A DNA stretch of 64,000 nucleotides from Antedon mediterranea (lineage: Eukaryota > Echinodermata > Crinoidea > Comatulida > Antedonidae): the NCBI RefSeq assembly GCF_964355755.1, contig NC_092676.1, positions 6,554,288 through 6,618,287 of the forward strand, written 5' to 3'. The stretch's first letter is position 1. Each line of letters starts with the position of its first letter. Shown here in pieces: positions 24,701 to 34,364 of the stretch. The notes beneath the pieces were generated by a model, which did not search any database, was not told where the DNA came from, and was given only the letters and a program-made list of their open reading frames with translations. A program made the translations under genes and the position numbers.

Positions 24701-26364
24701 TCACCTGCCACCATAGCAATGTTAATGATTATTGCATTCACCTAATTGACGTTGATGTCACCATGTAAATGCTAGATACAATTTAAAACTATAAATAGAT
24801 CTTAACTGATCTGTATTTCGTTTTACTAATCATGAAAGCTTTTCAACTGACAACAGTATTGTTTTCAGTCGGTGACATTTTCAATAGTTAATCAACGTCT
24901 TCTAGCTTGAATTAGACTGTATAAACATTACAATTTATTTAAGATATACAAAATTTGAATGAATCAAAAACATTGTCATTTATTCATCTAACGTTGATGA
25001 TAAATATAGAGGGTGCTATACCAACAACAGTATTGTTGTCAGTGACATTTTCAGTAGTTAATCAAAAATGTCTTATATTGACAGACTTCTTCTACTAGCT
25101 TGAACTTTAGACTGTATAAACATTACAATTTATTTAAGATATACAAAATTTGAATGGATCAAAAACATTGTCATTTATTTATTCATCTAACGTTCATGAT
25201 AAATATAGAGGGCGCTATACCAACAAAACTATTGTTTTCAGTCGGTGAAATTTTCAGTAGTTGTTAAAAAATGTCTTGATGAGACTTCTTCTAGCTTGAA
25301 CTTTAGACCACATAAATATCACAATTTATTTAAGATATACAAATCCAACAAACCCTCGTCACTTCTTTTCTCTCATTTTGTGATTACAAGTAGAGGGTGC
25401 TTTACCAACAAAAGTCTGACATTGATAATGAAAATATCTTTTGATTGAAATAGATTGAAATATATACTTATACTGGGTAACCTCTTCAGTCAAAGACTGG
25501 TCTCCCAGAGGGTCCAGTTGGTGATCAGTGGCTGTGATGTACTAGTACACCGGGGTAACCCCCTACTCGTCTTGAAAGATGTACTAGGTTTTTTAAAGTG
25601 CACATGAGCTATGTGTACACTGGACCTATGGTTTATAGTCCTTATCCGAGAAGACTTGTTCTACCACTAGACCCATGGAGTGAGTGAGCCTCGACCCTCG
25701 GCCACTCACTCACTGTTTTGTTTAACCACTCGAACTTTAGACCACATCAAAATTGGAATTTATTTAAGATGCAAAATCTGAATGATCAAAAACGTCTTAT
25801 ATATACAAAATGTCTTATAGAGGGCAAAATGGTTTTCAGACAAAAGTTTTGAACTTGAACTTTAAACCGATCAACAACTTAAAAGGTATCTTGGATAATT
25901 AAAACTTCTTTTCTCCTCTAACATTGATGAAAGATATAGAGGGCGCTGTGCCAATTAATACAAAAAATAAAAAGATTTATAAGTGCTGAAGGTGCTTGTG
26001 AAAACCATGGAAAATACAAACCTTGAAATTAAAAACAAAAACATTTTTGAAAAAACCATCTGTTGCTCTTATTTTTATTTATTTGATTAAACTTTGTTTA
26101 ATGAGGATGACTAAAAAAAACAGCAAAAGCTGACATGCATGATGCCCTCAAACACAACTATCTAGTGTTAACTATAAATAATTATAGGTTATGAAATGTT
26201 TATGAAGGAATATTTCTAGCTGTGATTGACAGATTTCAGTTCTAATTTTTTGTTTATACTTTTCTATTTATTGTTTTAGAAGTGATAGTGATGATAACGT
26301 TCACACATCTCTAACGGGATCTCATCGATACCATGACGACACCGACGATGAAACATTCAAGTGA
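754..26364 (+). CDS. TMEM181: Transmembrane protein 181 (TMEM181), 3' part, 12 exons
   Basis: Seven-transmembrane protein of the GOST/Wntless-related family; the family has a lumenal N-terminal domain and is placed in Golgi, endosome or plasma membrane. Exons joined in frame: 754-878, 3649-3762, 10939-11019, 14742-14841, 15533-15660, 17394-17543, 18856-18958, 19408-19459, 20027-20109, 22198-22287, 24208-24274, 26280-26364. They give 391 codons plus a stop; the 5' exons lie upstream. The first two exons form a soluble domain with an NHT glycosylation site. Membrane segments fall near residues 94-112, 127-148, 158-178, 190-212, 235-256, 271-293 and 315-335. Family landmarks are VEIWFRF, FAHSLRKF, RDWSIEQKWMSVLLPL, FWLCVYHGIRQ, FYLPK, NSAEFLTFYGLLNFYLY and an acidic tail with NDSEDEIIYGSDSDD. 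Introns are GT-AG except the ninth in this window, which is AT-AC. I matched it from memory of the family, without an alignment. Confidence 0.93.
1266..1411. mobile_element. MITE, family 2 (GGTTCCCACTAG inverted repeats)
   Basis: It begins AAGCTTGGTTCCCACTAGAG and ends CTTTAGTGGGAACCAAGCAT, so the ends are inverted repeats. The interior contains two opposed copies of a TTGACCAATGGC / GATTGGTAAAATCACTC motif and GACGCAATGC / TTGCGTTGC. Related copies lie at 8785-8949, 37321-37502 and 62888-63010. Its right end is reused in the adjacent tandem array. Confidence 0.82.
1372..2308. repeat. 104-bp tandem array seeded by a MITE end
   Basis: Nine units begin at 1372, 1476, 1584, 1684, 1788, 1892, 1996, 2100 and 2204. 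Each unit holds AATCACTCACTTGYGTTGCT, TCTTTAGTRGGAACCAAGCA and then about 55 bases of flanking-type sequence ending TTAAAACTAATATT. The first 40 bases of the first unit are the right half-end of the family 2 MITE at 1266-1411, so the array grew from the MITE edge plus its downstream flank. Units differ by scattered substitutions and small indels. Confidence 0.93.
3345..3515 (-). mobile_element. LINE 3' end remnant (CR1/L2-like), minus strand
   Basis: On the minus strand, 3510 to 3420 reads SLWNVLPIEIRQATSTSVFK and continues with SLFKIHLL, the usual C-terminal signature of a CR1/L2-type ORF2 (W-N-x-L-P-x-x-I-R). It is followed by a short 3' segment with AAAGCGCATTGAGGC, typical of L2-like tails. 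It is a short 5'-truncated copy in a TMEM181 intron. Confidence 0.7.
4990..5198. mobile_element. tRNA-like SINE head followed by a family 1 MITE
   Basis: Positions 4992-5037 resemble the pol III promoter half of a tRNA: TGGTCTAGTGGTTAGG (A box) and GGTTCAAGTCT (B box). No acceptor-stem partner follows; instead the family 1 MITE starts at 5041 with GTCTGTCTAAACTATCAAAC and ends near 5198 with TAGTGTAGACAGAGCTG. I read this as a decayed tRNA-derived SINE head abutting, or interrupted by, a MITE, not as a functional tRNA gene. Confidence 0.55.
5641..5750. mobile_element. Partial family 3 MITE containing a perfect hairpin
   Basis: ACTGTCCCCCAAAAACATGA matches the end of the family 3 MITE (GATGTATTGTCC ends). 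At 5708-5748 it carries a perfect inverted repeat, TTTTTCTACAAAAGTGATT and its complement, with a very short centre. No coding capacity. Confidence 0.6.
6048..6160. repeat. Short inverted-repeat element (CCAGACGGAGT ends)
   Basis: GTTCCAGACGGAGTTTTG at the left and GGATACTCCGTCTGGGGAAA at the right form inverted ends around AATATTAGTAAAAAG and GGCACATATGGCGTTTCATA. A related sequence (TTCCAAACGGTAATTCCG, AATATTCGTAAAAAG, GCACAAATGCCGTGTCATAC) lies at 28390-28470. It is probably a small non-autonomous element. Confidence 0.5.
7550..7690 (+). mobile_element. LINE 3' tail (L2/CR1-like)
   Basis: CAAGCGCCTTGAACACTTTA, then GTGCGCTGTATAAATATT and an ATT-rich triplet tail, form the characteristic 3' terminus of L2/CR1-like elements in deuterostomes. 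Only the non-coding end is recognisable. Confidence 0.6.
8154..8741. repeat. 297-bp direct duplication
   Basis: Two diverged copies (starting at 8154 and 8451) share AAATAAAAATGTAATCAATA, CAGTCCATACAG, AGTGTTCCAAACGGTTTAAA, TGCATTTGCTTGTCTCAA and GTATCTGCAGTAGAAT. The offset is 297 bases. The end of each copy resembles the TGCAGTAGAATAATTTTGAC end of the family 4 inverted-repeat element seen at 28020-28230. Confidence 0.8.
8785..8949. mobile_element. MITE, family 2
   Basis: The ends are AAGTTTGGTTCCCACTAGGA and TCCTAGTGTGAAACCAAGCT, with the inner GAGTTGACCAATCATGATGC motif of the family. This is an independent copy in the same TMEM181 intron as the preceding duplication. Confidence 0.75.
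9431..9690. repeat. Family 1 MITE with internal 65-bp triplication
   Basis: CTGATCCTTCTACACTAT begins at 9431, 9496 and 9561, giving three 65-bp units that contain TAGTTTGACCAAAAATGTGC and CCCAAATATGGTAGTGGTAT. The segment closes with GTCACATAAACTGTAAATAA and GTAGAGCTTTAG near 9690, a weak right MITE end. Confidence 0.75.
11742..12142 (+). repeat. 23-bp minisatellite
   Basis: About 400 bases of tandem units built on ATGCTCAACACCACATACAC plus CAC (23 bp), some with an extra 9-bp CATACACCA insertion and some with ATGCTATACAC variants. All three + frames stay open because the unit lacks stops, producing spurious histidine/threonine-rich ORFs. It lies in the TMEM181 intron between the third and fourth visible exons. 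Confidence 0.95.
12275..12480 (-). mobile_element. Probable CR1-like LINE 3' UTR, minus strand
   Basis: AATTGAATTGAATTCAATTT followed by ATTTCCACC resembles, in reverse, the TTGAAT-repeat 3' terminus of a CR1-like element. The same organisation (TTCAAGTTCAAG plus ATTTATTCACATAATG) ends the clear LINE at 59741. An A-rich TAAATAAATAAATAAA stretch follows. No coding part is visible. Confidence 0.4.
13374..13720. mobile_element. MITE, family 3 (TTAAAGATGTATTGTCC ends)
   Basis: TTAAAGATGTATTGTCCCCC at the left and GAGGGACAATACATTTTTAA at the right are inverted ends. Internal marks are GCCATTTTAATGTAACATAA, TTGACCAAAAATTGGATCGA and GGCTGCCAGCCAATG. The same family is at 5641, 16002, inside each 1.73-kb unit (from 30484) and at 45651-46160. 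Confidence 0.85.
14205..14350 (-). mobile_element. LINE 3' tail remnant, minus strand
   Basis: ATAATAATATCTTGGATTTA and TATAGCGCC, read in reverse, are a GGCGCTATATAAATCC plus triplet tail as in L2/CR1-like elements. Only about 140 bases are recognisable. Confidence 0.45.
16002..16290. mobile_element. MITE, family 3, inverted relative to 13374
   Basis: It starts TTTAAAGATGTATTGTCCCC and then carries, in reverse order to the copy at 13374, GGCTGGCAGCCAATTTGAC, CCAATTTTTGGTCAAAGTGG and CATTAAAATGGCATATTAA. The right end is degraded. It lies in the intron between exons 15533-15660 and 17394-17543. Confidence 0.75.
17877..18036. mobile_element. MITE, family 1
   Basis: AAGCTCTGTATACACTATTA at the left and TAAAGTTTGATAGTGTAGAC plus TGAGCTT at the right. 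The interior repeats GCCCAAATATGGTAG twice, then ATGACATCATCG. Intronic copy. Confidence 0.8.
18208..18420. mobile_element. Inverted-repeat element, family 4
   Basis: GGACCATGTCAAAATTGTTC plus CACTGCAG at the left is mirrored by GCAGTAGAATAATTAAATGA at the right. A better preserved copy is at 28020-28230. Non-coding. Confidence 0.6.
19831..19999. mobile_element. MITE, family 1, flanked by TTAA
   Basis: TTAAAGCTCTGTCTACACTA at the left and TTTGATAGTGTAAACAGTGC plus TTAA at the right. CCATATTTGGGCATATCACTA is duplicated inside. TTAA sits at both outer edges, as it does for the copy at 26478. Confidence 0.82.
21618..21760. repeat. Near-perfect 143-bp palindrome
   Basis: The left arm (21618-21683) and right arm (21695-21760) are almost exact complements: ACATGTATTAGTT, AAAAGAACTGTTGA, TTTCTCGACGTTTCGATCAA and TATGCTTTGATCGT, then the complement. 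The centre is about CTCACTCCTGAGG. CTGAGGA at 21690, a 7-bp stem with a six-base loop (21697-21716) and AAAC follow, loosely resembling a hammerhead core. It lies inside the AT-AC intron. Confidence 0.85.
21840..22010 (-). mobile_element. LINE 3' tail remnant, minus strand
   Basis: ATAATAATATTTATTCGGTC, in reverse, is a GACCGAATAAATATTATTAT tail, the 3' layout of non-LTR elements in this window. Flanking CTATAATAAATAATATA repeats lie on both sides, at 21780-21850 and 22070-22160. Confidence 0.45.
22070..22160. repeat. AT microsatellite (TATACTATAATAAATAA)
   Basis: A 17-bp unit, ATATACTATAATAAATA, is repeated about five times, ending about 20 bases upstream of the U12 branch point. Confidence 0.85.
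23890..24058. repeat. 60-bp tandem repeat, about 2.7 copies
   Basis: AAATACCGGAATGTTGTCTG, AAATACCAGGATGGTTTCCG and AAATACCGGGATGGTGTTTG begin successive units, each continuing to ACCAGTTCTAG. It lies just upstream of the 24208 exon. Confidence 0.85.
24890..25960. repeat. Tandem repeat of about 190 bp, split by a GC-rich insert
   Basis: Units are recognised by CTAGCTTGAACTTTAGAC, CAATTTATTTAAGATATACA, ATAAATATAGAGGGCGCTAT and TCAGTCGGTGA. Copies begin near 24894, 25083 and 25278, with degenerate copies near 25727 and 25870. The row is interrupted at about 25465-25725 by a compositionally distinct segment. Confidence 0.75.
25465..25725. mobile_element. Unclassified GC-rich dispersed repeat
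   Basis: Clearly richer in G+C than its surroundings. It contains GGGTAACCCCCTACTCGTCT, GTGCACATGAGCTATGTGTA, CCTATGGTTTATAGTCCTTA and TCCGAGAAGACTTG, and ends with GAGTGAGTGAGCC / GGCCACTCACTCACT inverted repeats. I recall similar segments from other marine invertebrate genomes, but cannot name a family. No sustained ORF. Confidence 0.45.
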
Positions 26365-26477
26365 AAATGATTCTTAAAAGACGACTAAATGGCTGCATCA
26401 GTGCAATTACAAAGAAAAGAAACATTCTTTTTACAATGATTCCTTTTTGCTATTTTAATTCCTATTAATTCTATTCA

Positions 26478-26634
26478 TTAAACTCTGTCTACACTATCAA
26501 ACTTTATGTGACATGATGATGTCATATCACTACCATATTTGGGCATATCACTACCATATTTGGGCATATCACTACCATATTTAGGCATATCACTACTATA
26601 TTTGATTCAGTTTGATAGTGTAGACAGAGCTTAA
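26478..26634. mobile_element. MITE, family 1, in the TMEM181 3' UTR region
   Basis: TTAAACTCTGTCTACACTAT at the left and GTTTGATAGTGTAGACAGAG plus CTTAA at the right, with three internal CACTACCATATTTGGGCATAT units. It starts 114 bases after the TMEM181 stop and may be transcribed in its 3' UTR. TTAA occurs at both edges. Confidence 0.82.
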
Positions 26635-29600
26635 AACAATAATATTAAGATTTGAAAAAAAAAAGTTAAAAATTGCATTAAAAAGGCTAAATATTTTGTT
26701 GATATTTGTTTTTTTTTAAATAAATTTTTTATGAAACAATTTTAGCTAAATACTTTGAAGACGATTGTATAATTTGGATTTTTAAAAATTTATTTCATTA
26801 TTTCTTTATTAATTATTTGGTTCGATACATTTTCTTTATAATTTGTCCAGTAATGCGTTATGAAATCGAAAAGACCACTATTTATCCATTAAGCAAATGA
26901 AAACTAAATATTTATATATCATTAATATATCTCTGGTTTATAGCCTATCCTAAGGGTTATTTCCTGAATTATTTTGAAATATAAAACAAAATAGTTGTTT
27001 TTATTGGAAATTTCACTTTTGAAAACCATGGTACACGGTAAAATGATGCATTCACAAAGATGAAAATATAAGATAACAATAGAAATATAAGTAACAATTA
27101 ATAAAAAATAAAAAAATGTTGTTGTGTATAAACTAATTATCCATTTGAATTTGCTATGATAGTATTGTCTATCTATCTATTCCACCAGATTGTAAATTTT
27201 ACAATTTTAAAAGCAAATATTTAGTTCACTTCTGACATGCCAGGAAAGTTCTTCCCTAAAGTAGTTATATTCAGAGATATTGAACATGCTTCAAATGGGT
27301 GTAGACTACTATAACTCCTTAAGCACATGGGCTTATAACTGAAGTAATAATATGGTATATTATATGTTTTGTGCTGATAATATTTAAGAAATAAACCCCA
27401 CCTTAGCAATTAGCATGGTAACTATAAACAATATTACAAACATTGTTCATTATTCTCAAATTTAAATCGTCATGTATGAATAATTTTGGCATTTGCATAA
27501 AAAAGTTTAATTAATTCTGTTAAAAAAAATGTTTAAATCTAATAATTCTTAAAAAAAATTAAAAGTTTATTATTATTAATATGAGGCTACTGTATACATT
27601 GGCTTATCTGAGGAGATCTATTTTCGCGGATTCCTCGCTATATAAGCAGTGCTAGTAGATATTTTGCGAACAGTTTGAGGAGCTCGTTTAAGCTAACAGT
27701 CAAATATGACTTTGTTTTTATGTATAATTTCTAGATTTTATGTTTTGTGATAGGCAGATAAAATTTCTTTCATTGCCTCGTCGATGAAGCAACAACGTTT
27801 TAGTACATTTATATCTAGAATTTTTATCAATTCGTTTAATTTTTATCAATATTTTGTTTGTAAATATTTATATCACTTAAGTTGATTTTTTTTAAATACT
27901 TTAATAGTTTATTTATCTCCATTTAACAAAAAAAAAATCTGCAATTATTTAATATATTGTTTCTGTAAGCATGTAAATAATAATGATATGATCTGTATAT
28001 TTATGAACTGATAAAAGCATTAGGAACCATGTCAAAATTATTCTGCTGCAGTTACTCCAGTAACTACCTTTTTCCTTTGCAATAATGTATGATTTTAATT
28101 TTCTTCAATGTACAAACGTGTGCATGATTTCCAAAAAAAAAATTGCTAAATAATTACATAAACAGGTTAATGACAAAATGCAGTTACTGCAGTAAATGCA
28201 GTAGAATAATTTTGACATGATTCTTTACTATTAGAAATCTATTGATTAAGGTAGAAACGTTTTACACATTCCTATTCAGGTATATTGAGGTTTATTTATG
28301 TGTGGGTGATTTTTTCTTATTATGTATAATGCCCTAATTTCGACAATAGTATATAGTTTATTATAATTATATGAGAGCAATGCAGAAGCTGATTCCAAAC
28401 GGTAATTCCGATTAATATTCGTAAAAAGCAAACACATTTTTGCACAAATGCCGTGTCATACTTATACTTGCGCAATCACAACGCCGCCCGCTGTTGGCCC
28501 TCGTAAATAAATGAATACAACAAACCAATAAAATAGGGACACAGGGCCAATTCAACTGTATACTGTACGTTACATTCTATAAAATGTACAGTTTGTAAAA
28601 TAGTTTGACGTCCGGTCTAGATTGGTTAATGTTCGTTTTGCCGATCTGCGTTCACACGTAGGTCTACGCACAGAATACTGCAGTAAATTATGCAGTATCT
28701 GCAAGTGCAACAAACACTATAGGCCTAATGTGAATTATTGTTGAGTTTCTGAAATGAATTAATTGGAAATTCAATCAAAATATATTACATCAAACGTTTT
28801 CAGTAAAAACCAACCATTACTGTAGTTTCTGATTATTAAGGCATTCCAAGTCTATTAAAACCTTGTTCATTTTATGTCATCTAAGAGGGTAACCCTTCCA
28901 GTTTAGCCCAGTGAGTTAACAGATATCCAGGGGCCCTCTTTAATAACAATTAAAATCTTTCTTTCAAATTGATTGTTTTACCTCCATTATTGTTTAATTA
29001 ATTTGAAAATATTTATTTGAAAATGTGTTTATGAAAGTAGAATAGAATATATTGAATATGAACAAATTGATTTCTCTACTTTTTTCTGAATATTATTATT
29101 TTGTTTTTAATTTGTAAATAAACTCGAAGTATTGTATTACATTAAATTGTATTCCAGACATACGGTATTAGCCATGTATCACTAAATGCCACTAAGTTAT
29201 TTGATGCTCTTTGTTTTTCGCACAACATAGGGCCTACATTGTAGGGCCTAATGATACCATACTTCCAAAATATGTTTTGGTTCCGATCTCCAGTTTTTGA
29301 CTTTGCAAAGATTTGTTTTGTTTATTTTTATTTTTTTTTACAATTATAAAATTCTTACATTCAAAACTTGGAGTGTATTTCTTTCAAGTAATTCTTTCAA
29401 ATAATTTCTTACCCTCCTCTTATTGGCGAATTTCTTTTTGCTGTTGGTTGGGTTTGGAAATAAAATAAAACAAGTAGGCCTATAGTGTGTTCCGTTTTTG
29501 GTCGTTTATTCAAATGAACAGAATGTTAACGTCATCCGTTTAATACGTGCTCGTGCGTAAACCCTATTTTTCGTTTGTTTCTTGTATTCATTCCGATATG

Positions 29601-30097
29601 ACGCTCTGTTTTATTTCCGAGATTTATTTATAGGATTACATAGGACTACATATATTGTCTTCCCGTAATTATTTAGGGAAACTACTAAACTGACAGTAAT
29701 AAAGATGAATAATAAGAAATAAAGTTGTATAGTTTACGTATACATTTATTTTAATCATAATGTAAATATTTAAAATGTACTATTAATGTTTTTGATTTAT
29801 AATTTTTTTTATTACCATATTCATCTTCGTCATCATCTTTATCAATATCATCCTCACAACTACCATTATTCGCATCGTATCTGTATCTGTTTCTGTTGAC
29901 GTATAATTCATTTGAAATCTTACGTGTATATAAGCAAGTTTCTATAGAAAACAATGGCCCTGTAGGTACGTTTAAACTATTATCGTCTACTTACCTATTT
30001 ATACTTACATTTATATTCCTGAGTGATAGGCTACATAGTATTTAAAAAAACTATATTGGATATTTTTATTTCATATTTGGTAAACGGTAATGATAAA
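26635..30097. other. Intergenic stretch downstream of TMEM181
   Basis: AT-rich sequence with no supportable gene. It contains a family 4 inverted-repeat element (28020-28230) and a relative of the 6048 element (28390-28470). Candidate polyadenylation hexamers (AATAAA) are frequent, so the TMEM181 3' end cannot be fixed. Otherwise I see nothing specific. Confidence 0.6.
28020..28230. mobile_element. Inverted-repeat element, family 4
   Basis: AGGAACCATGTCAAAATTAT, TCTGCTGCAGTTACTCCAGT at the left; GCAGTTACTGCAGTAAATGC, AGTAGAATAATTTTGACATG at the right. The arms are complementary and internally palindromic around GCAGTTACTGC. Related to 18208-18420. Confidence 0.7.
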
Positions 30098-30483
30098 ATG
30101 TGCTATTATTAAACAAAATATCACTAGTAAACGGGGCGAATTTATAGTTTCATTTACTGGGTACTATTATTTCCAATTGATTGTGGTTTACAACGAAAAC
30201 CGGTTAATGCAATAGGACCTCTCTTAAGAGAACACATTTTTGACCCATCGAAGTATGTCCTTGATAAGATTGACCCTATTATATAACCGTATCACATTAT
30301 TCCCCTTTCGTTCGTTCCTCTCACTGGAAGTGTCCCTTTAGGAATGTCCCATAAATAGAGATGTTAAAAGGGTCACGTGTTCTACTATACTGTATTTGCC
30401 ATTATCGATGTAATCTCAGTTGTCTATGTTTGTTTACGTTCATATCGATTTGGTTTCTCAATTATATAAGTTATCCATGACCA

Positions 30484-30724
30484 TTGAAGATGTATTGTCC
30501 TCCTGAAAAATAATTATAACTAAATTTTTGTTGAATATGCCATTTTAATGTAACATAATGGTAATTCACTTTGACCAAAAATTGGATCGAAAAAAAATGT
30601 TTTTACCTGAAAAAATTGTCATTTCATTTTCTACATAGTGCTTAACTTGTATAAAATATCCTATTCAAAGTCTGATTTAATTTATCTTCATTTTTCATGT
30701 TTTTGGGGACAATACATCTTTAAC
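30484..30724. mobile_element. MITE, family 3, inside the tandem unit
   Basis: AAGATGTATTGTCCTCCTGA and TTTGGGGACAATACATCTTT are inverted ends around GCCATTTTAATGTAACATAA and TTGACCAAAAATTGGATCGA. Equivalent copies sit near 32213, 33937 and 35670, so the MITE was present before the unit was amplified. Confidence 0.85.
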
Positions 30725-30916
30725 AATATAATTATATTTCATAAAAGCATCCGTTGTTTACAATGCATTCTATGTAGACAATAATTTAATATTTTTCTTC
30801 CGTGTTTCAGTCATTAAGTTTCATTTTGGTTTCATAAGTACTTACGTTTAAACATAAGATTCAATAGACAGAACGTTGCTACTGAGTGAGTCAATAAACT
30901 TGTGACGAAAAAAAAT

Positions 30917-31703
30917 GTCGTTTTCGTAAGCCGTTTAATTTCTCCCGTGCTCAAACTCAATATAAAACGTATTAATTCGGTAACCGCCGCTCTTCTTGAC
31001 AATGTCTTTACTAATGTAATCACACATCCTATCCAATCTGGTGTGTTTATATGGGATGTTACAGACCATTACCCTGTTTTTCAAATCACAAATTCCCTGA
31101 AAGTTAAACACAAAAGTAATATTGGATACACACGATCACGGTCATTTAAACAACAAAATATATATCGCTTCATAGACACGATACAAACAACTGAACAATG
31201 TACTTCAAGAACAATCGCCTGAAATAGCATATAATATATTTTCAGACAAGATTACAAACACATACTGTACAATACAAAAGAAAATATTTAGACTCTGTAC
31301 AAACTCATCCTGGCTGGCCCATACTGCACCCTTATTTTTAAAATTAAAAACTTTAACAATCTATGATATTCATAAATTACAAAAAGCAATTCTTATGTTT
31401 AATTTTGTTAATAATAATCTACCAAGTAATTTCAATACTTTTTGGGCTAGGGTAAAAGAAACACATTGTCATAATACAAGAACATTAAATGATTTGCGTT
31501 CTCATAATTTCAGAACAGACCTGGGAATGAATACCATTAAACGGCAAGGACCTATATTGTGGAATGATATAAGCAATTTTATTAAGAACCAATGTACCTT
31601 AAGTTTATTTAAGAAGACATTTATTCACAGTTATTATCAACGTATCAGTAATTTTATGTTATATTATTTAATTAGTCGAGTAACATTATTTAAGTTTACT
31701 TAA
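30917..31703 (+). pseudogene. Internally deleted LINE: endonuclease tail next to RT C-terminus (copy 1)
   Basis: Positions 30917-31222 encode LLDNVFTNVI, SGVFIWDVTDHYPVFQI, the C-terminal strands of an exonuclease/endonuclease-phosphatase domain (the TDH motif). From about 31290, a second frame reads CTNSSWLAHTAPLFLKLKTL, KLQKAILMFNFVNNNLPSNF, HNTRTLNDLRSHNFRTDLG and GPILWNDISNFI, the region after the polymerase domain at the end of ORF2. The catalytic reverse transcriptase core (Y-x-D-D) is missing between them, so the element cannot be autonomous. The whole has been copied with the 1.73-kb unit. Confidence 0.8.
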
Positions 31704-32640
31704 ACAATATATATATATACACACAAGAGGCAAAGAACATTAATTCTAAACCGCCCGGTGATATACTAAAATTTAATTAATTAATTTGAAACGATAAAGA
31801 TGAGGAAATCTGTGAGAATGAGAAAAATGTGCTATTATTAAACAAAATATCAGTAGTAAACGGGGCGAATTTATAGTTTCATTTACTGGGTACGATTATT
31901 TCCAATTGATTGTGGTTTACAACGAAAACCGGTTAATGCAATAGGACCTCTCTTAAGAGAACACATTTTTGACCCGTCGAAGTATGTCCTTGATAAGATT
32001 GACCCTATTATATAACCGTATCACATTATTCCCCTTTCGTTCGTTCCTCTCACTGGAAGTGTCCCTTTAGGAGTGTCCCATAAATAGAGATGTTAAAAGG
32101 GACACGGGTTCTACTGCATTTGCCATTATCGATGTAATCTCAGTTGTCTATGTGTGTTTACGTTCATATCGAATTGGTTTCTCAATTATATAAGTTATCC
32201 ATGACCATTGAAGATGTATTGTCCTCCTGAAAAATAATTGTAACTAAATTTTTGTTGAATATGCCATTTTAATGTAACATAATGGTAATTCACTTTGACC
32301 AAAAATTGGATCGAAAAAAAATGTTTTTACCTGAAAAAATTGTCATTTCATTTTCTACATAGTGCTTAACTTGTATAAAATATCCTATTCAAAGTGTGAT
32401 TTAATTTATCATCATTTTTCATGTTTTTGGGGACAATACATCTTTAACAATATAATTATATTTCATAAAAGCATCCGTTGTTTACAATGCATTCTATGTA
32501 GACAATAATTTAATATTTTTCTTCCGTGTTTCAGTCATTAAGTTTCATTTTGGTTTCATAAGTACTTACGTTTAAACATAAGATTCAATAGACAGAACGT
32601 TGCTACTGAGTGAGTCAATAAACTTGTGACGAAAAAAAAT

Positions 32641-33427
32641 GTCGTTTTCGTAAGCCGTTTAATTTCTCCCGTGCTCAAACTCAATATAAAACGTATTAAT
32701 TCGGTAACCGCCGCTCTTCTTGACAATGTCTTTACTAATGTAATCACACATCCTATCCAATCTGGTGTGTTTATATGGGATGTTACAGACCATTACCCTG
32801 TTTTTCAAATCACAAATTCCCTGAAAGTTAAACACAAAAGTAATATTGGATACACACGATCACGGTCATTTAAACAACAAAATATATATCGCTTCATAGA
32901 CACGATACAAACAACTGAACAATGTACTTCAAGAACAATCGCCTGAAATAGCATATAATATATTTTCAGACAAGATTACAAACACATACTGTACAATACA
33001 AAAGAAAATATTTAGACTCTGTACAAACTCATCCTGGCTGGCCCATACTGCACCCTTATTTTTAAAATTAAAAACTTTAACAATCTATGATATTCATAAA
33101 TTACAAAAAGCAATTCTTATGTTTAATTTTGTTAATAATAATCTACCAAGTAATTTCAATACTTTTTGGGCTAGGGTAAAAGAAACACATTGTCATAATA
33201 CAAGAACATTAAATGATTTGCGTTCTCATAATTTCAGAACAGACCTGGGAATGAATACCATTAAACGGCAAGGACCTATATTGTGGAATGATATAAGCAA
33301 TTTTATTAAGAACCAATGTACCTTAAGTTTATTTAAGAAGACATTTATTCACAGTTATTATCAACGTATCAGTAATTTTATGTTATATTATTTAATTAGT
33401 CGAGTAACATTATTTAAGTTTACTTAA
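32641..33427 (+). pseudogene. Deleted LINE, copy 2
   Basis: Same two blocks as copy 1, with identical predicted peptides over both open segments (32641-32946 and about 33014-33427). Confidence 0.8.
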
Positions 33428-34364
33428 ACAATATATATATATACACACAAGAGGCAAAGAACATTAATTCTAAACCGCCCGGTGATATACTAAAATTTAA
33501 TTAATTAATTTGAAACGATAAAGATGAGGAAATCTGTGAGAATGAGAAAAATGTGCTATTATTAAACAAAATATCAGTAGTAAACGGGGCGAATTTATAG
33601 TTTCATTTACTGGGTACGATTATTTCCAATTGATTGTGGTTTACAACGAAAACCGGTTAATGCAATAGGACCTCTCTTAAGAGAACACATTTTTGACCCG
33701 TCGAAGTATGTCCTTGATAAGATTGACCCTATTATATAACCGTATCACATTATTCCCCTTTCGTTCGTTCCTCTCACTGGAAGTGTCCCTTTAGGAGTGT
33801 CCCATAAATAGAGATGTTAAAAGGGACACGGGTTCTACTGCATTTGCCATTATCGATGTAATCTCAGTTGTCTATGTGTGTTTACGTTCATATCGAATTG
33901 GTTTCTCAATTATATAAGTTATCCATGACCATTGAAGATGTATTGTCCTCCTGAAAAATAATTGTAACTAAATTTTTGTTGAATATGCCATTTTAATGTA
34001 ACATAATGGTAATTCACTTTGACCAAAAATTGGATCGAAAAAAAATGTTTTTACCTGAAAAAATTGTCATTTCATTTTCTACATAGTGCTTAACTTGTAT
34101 AAAATATCCTATTCAAAGTGTGATTTAATTTATCATCATTTTTCATGTTTTTGGGGACAATACATCTTTAACAATATAATTATATTTCATAAAAGCATCC
34201 GTTGTTTACAATGCATTCTATGTAGACAATAATTTAATATTTTTCTTCCGTGTTTCAGTCATTAAGTTTCATTTTGGTTTCATAAGTACTTACGTTTAAA
34301 CATAAGATTCAATAGACAGAACGTTGCTACTGAGTGAGTCAATAAACTTGTGACGAAAAAAATG

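Noticed and set aside
29751-29954. 67-codon minus-strand frame with an Asp-rich stretch
   Set aside because: The acidic stretch comes from a short CAT/ATC-rich simple repeat; no supporting context.
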